Source of the DNA: Bacteroidota bacterium
GTDB lineage: Bacteria > Bacteroidota > Bacteroidia > Chitinophagales > Saprospiraceae
Assembly (NCBI GenBank): GCA_018969455.1
Contig: JAGWYI010000030.1
Location: 1-15,463 of the forward strand
DNA: 15,463 nucleotides
Direction of reading: 5' to 3'
Below the pieces are notes generated by a model, which saw only the letters and a list, made by a program, of their open reading frames with translations, searched no databases and was not told the DNA's origin. The position numbers were made by a program, and so were the translations under genes. Each line of letters begins with the position of its first letter. The stretch's first letter is position 1. Of this stretch, positions 1 through 5,332 are shown one piece after another.

Positions 1-165
1 CGGTATGACTGGCATGTGAGGGCCAACAAAAAATGGATGCAATGGCTTGCGCCTTTGCTTCGGCCCTTGTTTCGGTGGAACCATGATGTGGTCATGGCCT
101 GGGGCGAAAGCGGTTTGCGCAAGGCATGCGCGCACAGGCAAACAAGGGTAAATTCGGGAAATTAA
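1..165 (+). CDS. SRPBCC / polyketide-cyclase-like protein, 3' end only
   Basis: The first reading frame is open from base 1 to a TAA at 163-165 and encodes the last 54 residues of a protein whose start lies outside the window. The piece contains YDWHVRANKKWM near the window edge, then LAPLLRPLFRWNHDVVMAWG, a Trp- and Arg-rich ending that I associate with the C-terminal helix of SRPBCC (START/Bet v1-like) proteins, which bind hydrophobic ligands. No catalytic claim is possible from this fragment. It lies 25 bp upstream of a promoter-like box for the sigma factor gene, so the two are neighbours but probably separately transcribed. The family call rests on recognition of the tail motif and is moderate. 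Confidence 0.55.
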   Translation, partial: RYDWHVRANKKWMQWLAPLLRPLFRWNHDVVMAWGESGLRKACAHRQTRVNSGN

Positions 166-190
166 CCGGGTTAAATTGCCAGAAATGTGC

Positions 191-198
191 TACTTTTG
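191..198 (+). promoter_or_regulatory. Bacteroidota -7 promoter box for the ECF sigma gene
   Basis: TACTTTTG matches the Bacteroidota TAnnTTTG -7 consensus exactly and ends 32 bases before the ATG at 231. A convincing TTTG -33 box at normal distance is not visible; a TTG at 176-178 is too close. The box supports the start at 231 over the in-frame ATGs at 126 and 201, which would lie upstream of or at the expected transcription start. Confidence 0.5.
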
Positions 199-230
199 CC
201 ATGCAATCCGGTTATAATCGGACTAAAAGC

Positions 231-773
231 ATGTCGGAATCACCAGCCCTTGAATGGAAACTTGTACAACGTTTGCAAAAAGCGGATGAGGATGCCTACG
301 CGGAACTGTACGACCGATATGCTGGAATGTTGTTGGGGATGATCATGCGCTTTGTTTCCGAGCAATCGGACGCGGAAAATCTCTTGCAGGATTGTTTTGT
401 AAAAATTTGGCGTCATATTGATACCTATGATGCATCGAAGGGGCGTTTAAGCACCTGGGTCATGAATATCGCGCGGAACACGGCCATTGATTTTACGCGT
501 TCCCGGGCATACCAAAATCCTGTAAAGTCACTGGAGCAGTTGGAAAAAGGTGTGCCGGGGCCGGTTCAGGCTGCACTGAATGTAGATGCTATTGGCATGC
601 GCGAGCTGTTAAATAAAATGCCTCAAGGTCAACAGGAAATGCTGTACTTGGCTTATTTTGAAGGATATACGCAACAAGAAATTGCCGATCGGCTGCAAAT
701 GCCGCTTGGAACCGTAAAAGCACGCACCCGTCAGGCGCTCCAGGCCTTGCGCCGCATTTTCGAATCTTCCTGA
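231..773 (+). CDS. ECF-type RNA polymerase sigma factor (sigma-70 family)
   Basis: This 180-residue protein is a group IV (extracytoplasmic function) sigma factor, which directs RNA polymerase to a small regulon and is normally held by an anti-sigma factor. Region 2 spans about residues 8-92, with the core-binding and -10 recognition helix LQDCFVKIWRHIDTYDASKG and then LSTWVMNIARNTAIDFTRSR. Region 4 spans about 122-176 and holds a helix-turn-helix (YTQQEIADRLQMPLGTVKAR). Length and two-domain layout are normal for the class, and no extra C-terminal domain is present. I chose ATG 231 because the conserved part begins directly after it and a TAnnTTTG box lies just upstream; the frame is open back to 126 without conserved sequence. 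The next gene encodes a cupin protein that looks like its anti-sigma partner. The signal sensed is unknown. Confidence 0.93.
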   Translation: MSESPALEWKLVQRLQKADEDAYAELYDRYAGMLLGMIMRFVSEQSDAENLLQDCFVKIWRHIDTYDASKGRLSTWVMNIARNTAIDFTRSRAYQNPVKSLEQLEKGVPGPVQAALNVDAIGMRELLNKMPQGQQEMLYLAYFEGYTQQEIADRLQMPLGTVKARTRQALQALRRIFESS

Positions 774-826
774 ATGCTGCACCCTTGAAGCCGATTGAGG
801 CCAAAGCTTATGCAAGAAAGGAGTCA

Positions 827-865
827 ATGCGAAGAAAATTTAACATGTTTAATCTTTTATTTTGA
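827..865 (+). other. 12-codon leader ORF overlapping the anti-sigma start
   Basis: An AAAGGAG (817-823) is followed by ATG 827 and a short frame, MRRKFNMFNLLF, that ends in TGA at 863-865. This stop overlaps the TTG (862-864) which is the only ordinary start codon for the downstream cupin gene. It could be a translational-coupling leader, the trace of a one-base indel that cut off the real N-terminus, or chance. The SD-to-ATG spacing of 3 bases is short. Confidence 0.3.
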
Positions 866-1446
866 AGCAAAAAAGGGAAATATCAAAGGATGATCTGCGC
901 AGCTGGCTCGAACCGGATGCTTCTGATGAATTGTTGAATCAAACCGAAGCCGATTTGATCAGATTTGCAGCGCTCCACGCGGTTGATCCGAACCCGGCTT
1001 TGCGTCAAACCATCCTGGATAAAATTTCCCGTCTGAAGCGCCAGACACTTGAGTCGGGCACAATTGATCTTTCCAACCCGCCCTTGATTACCCCGGAATC
1101 CAACTATTTGCATTGGCAGGCAGCCACTTCGGCCATTTTACCGCCTGCAGCATGGGATGAGATTTACATGCACCCCATTCGGAGCGACGAAACGGTAGAT
1201 TTGTTTGTTATTTATGTTTCGCATTTGGTACCGGAGGAGGTACATCACGATGTGCTCGAAAGTTTTTTGTTGCTGGAAGGTTCCTGCCAATGCAACATCA
1301 CCGACGAGGCAGGAAATACGCGCACCGAGTACTACAGTGCGGGCGATTACATTGCTTTTGCGCATGGAGAGGTACACGATGTGCGCATTACTTCGGCAGA
1401 AAGACCGGCAAAGGCCATATTGCAGTGGCTAAAAAAAGCCGCCTGA
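862..1446 (+). CDS. Cupin-domain putative anti-sigma factor (ChrR-like architecture)
   Basis: The protein has 194 residues. Residues 1-60 are helical and acidic (RSWLEPDASDELLNQTEADL) and probably form the sigma-binding part. Residues 95-192 are a cupin barrel: motif 1 has H128 H129, E133 and G140 (VHHDVLESFLLLEG) and motif 2 has G161 D162 and H172 (GDYIAFAHGEVHDV), a plausible metal site. Known ChrR-type anti-sigmas pair an N-terminal helical domain with such a cupin, but their zinc motif (His-x3-Cys-x2-Cys) is absent here, so sigma binding would be zinc-independent. The gene follows the sigma factor after 88 bp on the same strand, the usual sigma/anti-sigma order. The start is a TTG; the frame opens only at 853, so no ATG is available. 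The role is inferred from context plus the cupin; a free-standing cupin is the alternative. Confidence 0.75.
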   Translation: MKQKREISKDDLRSWLEPDASDELLNQTEADLIRFAALHAVDPNPALRQTILDKISRLKRQTLESGTIDLSNPPLITPESNYLHWQAATSAILPPAAWDEIYMHPIRSDETVDLFVIYVSHLVPEEVHHDVLESFLLLEGSCQCNITDEAGNTRTEYYSAGDYIAFAHGEVHDVRITSAERPAKAILQWLKKAA

Positions 1447-1466
1447 GGGGTTCAGGCGGCTTTTTT
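1431..1466. terminator. Bidirectional rho-independent terminator
   Basis: GCCGCCTGA (1438-1446) and TCAGGCGGC (1452-1460) form a perfect 9-bp GC-rich stem with a 5-base loop. The stem has A7 on its left and T6 on its right, so it works in both directions. The left arm contains the last codons and the TGA stop of the cupin gene. On the other strand it serves the beta-barrel gene ending at 1505. Confidence 0.9.
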
Positions 1467-1504
1467 GTTTTTGGCCGGAAATACATATACCGGGGCAGGT
1501 TTGA

Positions 1505-2047
1505 TCAGGATCGACGCTTGTCTTTCTTTTCAAATTTATCCCACACTTTCCAGTCTTTTACTTTTTTGCGTTCGCGTTTCAAAAAAATGTAGCGCACAGA
1601 TACTGCTGCGCCATTCCAGTCGAGCAAATGATCGGCGCCTGTGAGGTGCAGTTCCGGTTTCCAGTCGAGCGCCACATTTAGTCGGCCAATGGAAAGTTCC
1701 AGACCGGCAATGGCAGAAATTCCCGCTACGTTTTTAATTACACCTTCGTGGAAGGCAGCATCATTTTTGCCATAATAGTGAAAACCGGCGCCTGTGTAAA
1801 AATTGGCATTTCTGAATATCACATTGTGGTGTTTTTCAGCCAGAACGGTGAGGCCCAAATCGGATGATCCAATTGCGGTATGAAGGATTCCTTCGGCAGT
1901 CCAGCCATTGGCAATAAACTGTTGCAAGGACAAATGTACCCCATTATCGATCCGGATGCCACCGGCAGTTCGATAGGATTGACCCAAAACGGGACAGTAG
2001 TTTAAAAGGAATGCGATTGATGCAATAAACAAAAATTTGATGTTCAT
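1505..2047 (-). CDS. Small secreted outer-membrane beta-barrel protein
   Basis: The 180-residue product begins with a Sec signal peptide (MNIKFLFIASIAFLLNYCPVLGQ, cleavage about residue 23). It then shows short alternating hydrophobic stretches typical of a small 8-strand-like barrel: GGIRIDNGVHLSLQQF, TAEGILHTAI, GLTVLAEKHH, NFYTGAGFHYYG, LDWKPELHLTG and AAVSVRYIF. The pattern of a GIR start, EGIL, YxGAGxH and a DWKP-L-L-TG/SVRYIF ending is one I know from uncharacterised Bacteroidota outer-membrane proteins. A charged tail (KRERKKVKDWKVWDKFEKK) follows the last strand instead of the usual terminal aromatic residue, so it may stick into the periplasm. A TACATTTG box sits 44 bases upstream of the ATG on this strand. 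No enzymatic role can be assigned. Confidence 0.75.
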   Translation of the reverse strand: MNIKFLFIASIAFLLNYCPVLGQSYRTAGGIRIDNGVHLSLQQFIANGWTAEGILHTAIGSSDLGLTVLAEKHHNVIFRNANFYTGAGFHYYGKNDAAFHEGVIKNVAGISAIAGLELSIGRLNVALDWKPELHLTGADHLLDWNGAAVSVRYIFLKRERKKVKDWKVWDKFEKKDKRRS

Positions 2048-2091
2048 AAGGCGGCTTCGTTTAATTGTCGAAGTGAGAGAAAAACGGAGAT

Positions 2092-2109
2092 CAAATGTAT
2101 CTACTTTTG
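2092..2109. promoter_or_regulatory. Back-to-back divergent -7 boxes
   Basis: On the minus strand TACATTTG (2092-2099) fits TAnnTTTG and points to the beta-barrel gene. On the plus strand TACTTTTG (2102-2109) fits the same consensus and points to the methyltransferase gene. Only two bases separate them, so polymerase could hardly occupy both at once. Matching TTTG -33 boxes are not evident for either. Confidence 0.4.
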
Positions 2110-2955
2110 TGGATTGACACTTTTAATAGATTTTTAACCAAGCCTGCTATTTTGCGTCTGCTTCGATTTCTTCAATTTTACCGGCATGCTATTACACGCT
2201 ACCAACTTCATGCGCCCGAAGCATATGCCATTGCCACAGCCATGTTGAACGATACGCGCTGGTACTATTCCTTTTGGGATATTGAGCGGATTCGGAAAGC
2301 GCTGTTGAGGAGCAAAATGCGGTATACACGCACCGATTATGGTTCTGGCGGTGTAAAAAAGCGCCAATATACCGTTCGGCTGGCCGATGTTGCCCGTCGT
2401 TCGGCCAGTAGCCCCAGGAAAGGGCAGCAGTTGTTTAAGTTGGTTCAACTATTGAGGCCAAAAACAATTTTGGAGCTGGGTACATCAATTGGAATTGGAA
2501 CCATGTATCTTGCCTCCTCTATGCGCAGTGGGACTACCTTAAGTCTGGAAGGCTGTCCGGAAACGGCTGCCATTGCCCGCCGCAACCTGTCATTGTTGGG
2601 AGTAAGCCGCACGGAAGTGTTAGACGGCCCATTTGAGGTAAATTTGGCGCCTGTTCTGGAGGCCATACAAACACTTGATTTTATATATTTTGATGGCAAC
2701 CACCGCTTGGAGCCAACGTTACACTATCTGGAGACTTGCCTGCCCTATTGCACAGACCATGCTGTTTTGGTTTTTGACGATATTTATTGGTCAGAGGAGA
2801 TGCATACTGCCTGGGAAAAAATCAAATTGCACCCCCGCGTACGCATGACACTTGATTTTTATGATTTTGGTGTAGTGAGTCTCAACCCAACCATACGCAC
2901 CCAACAACACTGGAAGGTAGTTCCCCTTTGGTGGAAACCTTGGAACCTATTTTAA
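2095..2955 (+). CDS. Class I SAM-dependent methyltransferase (O-methyltransferase-like)
   Basis: The frame from ATG 2095 gives 286 residues. The Rossmann core starts at residue 124: motif I is ILELGTSIGIGTMYLA (125-140), with an acidic LEGCPETAAIARRNL after strand 2 (151-165), then DFIYFDGNHRLEPTL (195-209) and VFDDIYWSEEM (226-236). This layout matches a Bacteroidota family of unknown substrate in which a conserved SPRKGQQLF segment (106-113) precedes the core. ATG 2095 is doubtful: it lies inside the minus-strand promoter box, and a plus-strand TACTTTTG covers codons 3-5. Homologues as I recall them begin near residue 20, so TTG 2152 (267 residues) is a good alternative. The MATE exporter gene follows after 12 bp, suggesting co-transcription. 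Confidence 0.85.
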   Translation: MYLLLWIDTFNRFLTKPAILRLLRFLQFYRHAITRYQLHAPEAYAIATAMLNDTRWYYSFWDIERIRKALLRSKMRYTRTDYGSGGVKKRQYTVRLADVARRSASSPRKGQQLFKLVQLLRPKTILELGTSIGIGTMYLASSMRSGTTLSLEGCPETAAIARRNLSLLGVSRTEVLDGPFEVNLAPVLEAIQTLDFIYFDGNHRLEPTLHYLETCLPYCTDHAVLVFDDIYWSEEMHTAWEKIKLHPRVRMTLDFYDFGVVSLNPTIRTQQHWKVVPLWWKPWNLF

Positions 2956-2967
2956 TGCGATCGAACT

Positions 2968-4395
2968 GTGCAACTTGAACTTACGTATCAGCAAATCTGG
3001 AGGATATCGGCGCCCATCATGTTGGGATCGGCGGCACAAAACGTCATTGCGCTCAGCGACGCCGTGTTGTTGTACCATCTGGGAGAGGTAGAATTTGCGG
3101 CCATTGGTTTTGTGGGCGTTTTTTACATCACGGTGGCGGCTATCGGGTATGGATTTTCGCGGGGCGGCCAAATAATGATTGCACGCCGAATGGGTGAGCG
3201 TCGGCCCTTTGCTGTCGGGTACACCTTTCACGCCATGTTGTTGTTTGAGCTTGCATTAGCGACCCTGATGTGGTGTTTTATGCGGTTTGCAAGTGGGTGG
3301 TTTTTCCAGCTTTTTCTCGCGGATGCGCCAGAAATCTATCAAAAAAGTTTGGATTACATCCATTATCGTAGTTATGGTGTGTTTTTCAGTTATGCCGGTG
3401 TAGCACTTATTTCCTTGTATTCGGGCATAGCGCGCCCCACCATCATTTTGTTGGATACCATCATTTTGGCCCTTGTTAACCTGACTTTAAATTACGGCTT
3501 GATTTTTGGCAAATTTGGTTTACCTGCCATGGGCATTGGGGGCTCGGGATTGGCGAGCAGTATTGCGGAGGGCATTGCCTTTGTTTTTTTTGCGCTTTAT
3601 ATTGTTTGGGATAAAAAGAACAGGCCCTTGCACCTGTTTCGCCTGCATCGCGACCCTGAAATCGAGGCGCCCCAGGCGCAAGCCGCCGTCCCGGGGCAGG
3701 AGGCCGATGAAGCCGAGCTGGTATTTCATCCCAACGAATCCATTTGGCAGGTCATGCGGCATCAATTGCGCATTTCCCTTCCGGTGGTGGCGCAGGCGGC
3801 TGTGTCGCAGGGGAGCTGGGTGTTTTTCTTTGGCATGGTGGCACATTTGGGGCAGCATGCTTTGGCGGTTTCCAATTTGGCCCGCACCGTTTATCTATTG
3901 CTTTCCATCCCGCTTTGGGGCTTTTCGGCCGGGGTAAATACCCTGGTAAGCAATTTAATTGGTCAAAAAAGACAGCAGGAAGTCATGCAGGCGGCCTGGA
4001 AAACAGGCAAATTGTGCTGGATTGTTACCTTCCTGTTTGCTGCGCCGATTTTGTTTTTTCCTGAATTTTTCCTGTATCCCCTCCTGGGTAAATCGGACAT
4101 GAGTTTGATTGCACAAACCCGGCCTGTTTTTTACATCCTGCTAATCATCCTGAGCATGTCGGCCTTTGGTTCTGTGCTCAACAACACCCTGGCGGGGACC
4201 GGCGCTACCTGGTATGGCTTCCAGTTGCAGTTGTTTACCATTTCCATCTACATAGGATACATCTATTTGGCAACCAGCGTATTTCATTTTTCGTTGCCGG
4301 GGATTTGGGCCGCAGAGGTATGGTATTGGCTGGCAACCATTGCCCTTGCGGTGTGGTATTTGCGTTCCGACCGATGGCACAAGGTTCATTTTTGA
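2968..4395 (+). CDS. MATE-family multidrug/Na+ (or H+) antiporter
   Basis: This 475-residue polytopic inner-membrane protein has about 12 hydrophobic segments in two halves, as in multidrug and toxin extrusion transporters, which export cationic or other small compounds using an ion gradient. The N-terminus (WRISAPIMLGSAAQNVIALSDAVLLYHLG) and the following GFVGVFYITVAAIGYGFSRG are typical of the first two helices in a Bacteroidota subgroup. The second half starts at MRHQLRISLPVVAQAAVSQG. A polar linker rich in Ala, Glu and Gln (about residues 229-265) separates the halves. The start must be GTG 2968, because the only other codons between it and the upstream in-frame TAA are not starts. The preceding gene's TAA overlaps an out-of-frame ATG (2955) opening a 7-codon frame that ends at 2978. 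Substrate unknown. Confidence 0.92.
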   Translation: MQLELTYQQIWRISAPIMLGSAAQNVIALSDAVLLYHLGEVEFAAIGFVGVFYITVAAIGYGFSRGGQIMIARRMGERRPFAVGYTFHAMLLFELALATLMWCFMRFASGWFFQLFLADAPEIYQKSLDYIHYRSYGVFFSYAGVALISLYSGIARPTIILLDTIILALVNLTLNYGLIFGKFGLPAMGIGGSGLASSIAEGIAFVFFALYIVWDKKNRPLHLFRLHRDPEIEAPQAQAAVPGQEADEAELVFHPNESIWQVMRHQLRISLPVVAQAAVSQGSWVFFFGMVAHLGQHALAVSNLARTVYLLLSIPLWGFSAGVNTLVSNLIGQKRQQEVMQAAWKTGKLCWIVTFLFAAPILFFPEFFLYPLLGKSDMSLIAQTRPVFYILLIILSMSAFGSVLNNTLAGTGATWYGFQLQLFTISIYIGYIYLATSVFHFSLPGIWAAEVWYWLATIALAVWYLRSDRWHKVHF

Positions 4396-5207
4396 AAATG
4401 GATACACAGCCAATTGCCGCGTTGCCAGCGTTCGATTTGGGAAAACCCGCGTTTTTCGGCCTCCTTGCGCACCAGATCGCCATCTCGGTCCAATATACCC
4501 GAACACAACAACCAGCCTCCGGGCAGTACCTTTTCGTACAGGGCATCCAGGGAAGTGAGGATCACATTGCGGTTGATATTGGCCAAAATGCCGTCAAATT
4601 GCGTTTCCGGAACCGCATCCAGGGTTCCACAACGGCTTTCAACCGTGCTAACACCGTTGGCTGTGCAGTTCTCCAGGGTGTTTTCGTATGCTTCGGTTTC
4701 AATGTCGACCCCAAGCACGTGACGGGCGCCCATTTTAGCGGCCAAAATGGCCAAAACACCGGTTCCACAGCCGAAATCGAACAAATTCAGGCCGGATACC
4801 GGTAGCTTCTCCAGGGCCGCCATACACATCCAGGTGGTTTCGTGGTGGCCGGTGCCAAATGCCATTCTGGGTTGAATGACCAATTCATATTGTACATCCC
4901 GAACGGGTTCGTGGAAAGGCGCGCGCACCGCACAAAATTGTTCCACCACCACCGGCGTGAAATTACTTTCCCATACCGCATTCCAGTTTTGGCCCGCCAC
5001 ATGCGATTTTTCCCAGCTGAAGGGAAAAGAATGCTGCAATTCGGTCAAAATGCCTTCCGCAAGGGCGGCATCGGCTTTTGTCGGCAAATAGGCCTTCATG
5101 CCTTCGTCGAATTCTTCGAACATTTCAAAATCCGATTCACCGAGGTAAGCCAGCAGAATTTCAGCGGTTTCGGGGTCGGTATACAGGGTAAACTTCCAAT
5201 AATCCAT
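4386..5207 (-). CDS. prmA: Ribosomal protein L11 methyltransferase
   Basis: The 273-residue enzyme transfers methyl groups from S-adenosylmethionine to ribosomal protein L11. Residues 1-100 form the substrate-recognition region (start MDYWKFTLYTDPETAEILL). The catalytic domain shows QPRMAFGTGHHETT (112-125), the PrmA hallmark, motif I DFGCGTGVLAILAAKMGA (144-161), VDIETEAYENTLENC (167-181) and the active-site loop ILANINRNVI (207-216). I chose ATG 5207 over ATG 5222 because a TACTTTTG promoter box covers codons 2-4 of the longer version and the family begins at this residue. The gene reads alone; its last 10 bases overlap the end of the convergent MATE gene. Length is normal for Bacteroidota PrmA. 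Confidence 0.95.
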   Translation of the reverse strand: MDYWKFTLYTDPETAEILLAYLGESDFEMFEEFDEGMKAYLPTKADAALAEGILTELQHSFPFSWEKSHVAGQNWNAVWESNFTPVVVEQFCAVRAPFHEPVRDVQYELVIQPRMAFGTGHHETTWMCMAALEKLPVSGLNLFDFGCGTGVLAILAAKMGARHVLGVDIETEAYENTLENCTANGVSTVESRCGTLDAVPETQFDGILANINRNVILTSLDALYEKVLPGGWLLCSGILDRDGDLVRKEAEKRGFSQIERWQRGNWLCIHFQK

Positions 5208-5211
5208 GATG

Positions 5212-5219
5212 CAAAAGTA
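5212..5219 (-). promoter_or_regulatory. -7 promoter box for prmA, 4 bases from the ATG
   Basis: Reading leftward, TACTTTTG is followed by CATC and then ATG 5207. With the normal distance from this box to the transcription start, the message would begin at or very near the A of the start codon, giving a leaderless or nearly leaderless mRNA. No clear -33 TTTG is visible upstream. Confidence 0.45.
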
Positions 5220-5279
5220 CAACCTGTGGGCAATTTGTCGAATATTGTTTTACCGACAGGGTTAAAAAACCAGCTTTGC

Positions 5280-5305
5280 AAAACATTGTTTTCCAAACAC
5301 TGTTT
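5280..5305. repeat. Two tandem AAACANTGTTT palindromes, possible operator
   Basis: AAAACA-T-TGTTTT (5280-5292) and AAACA-C-TGTTT (5295-5305) are perfect inverted repeats around one central base, with centres 14 bp apart. They lie 27-53 bases upstream of the ATG of the TonB-dependent receptor, where the -33 region of its promoter would be; a TTTG (5304-5307) overlaps the second copy. Such pairs are typical binding sites for a dimeric regulator, but no regulator is identified here. A degenerate third copy (AATATTGTTT) is at 5241-5250. Confidence 0.4.
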
Positions 5306-5332
5306 TGGCCACAGATACATCTACCTTAAGTT

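Noticed and set aside
126..230. N-terminal extension of the sigma factor from ATG 126 or ATG 201
   Set aside because: The extra residues are not sigma-like, overlap the end of the upstream gene, and lie before or on a TAnnTTTG promoter box.
4305..4805. Rightward frame opposite prmA
   Set aside because: The minus strand encodes PrmA with all motifs; the plus frame has no recognisable features.
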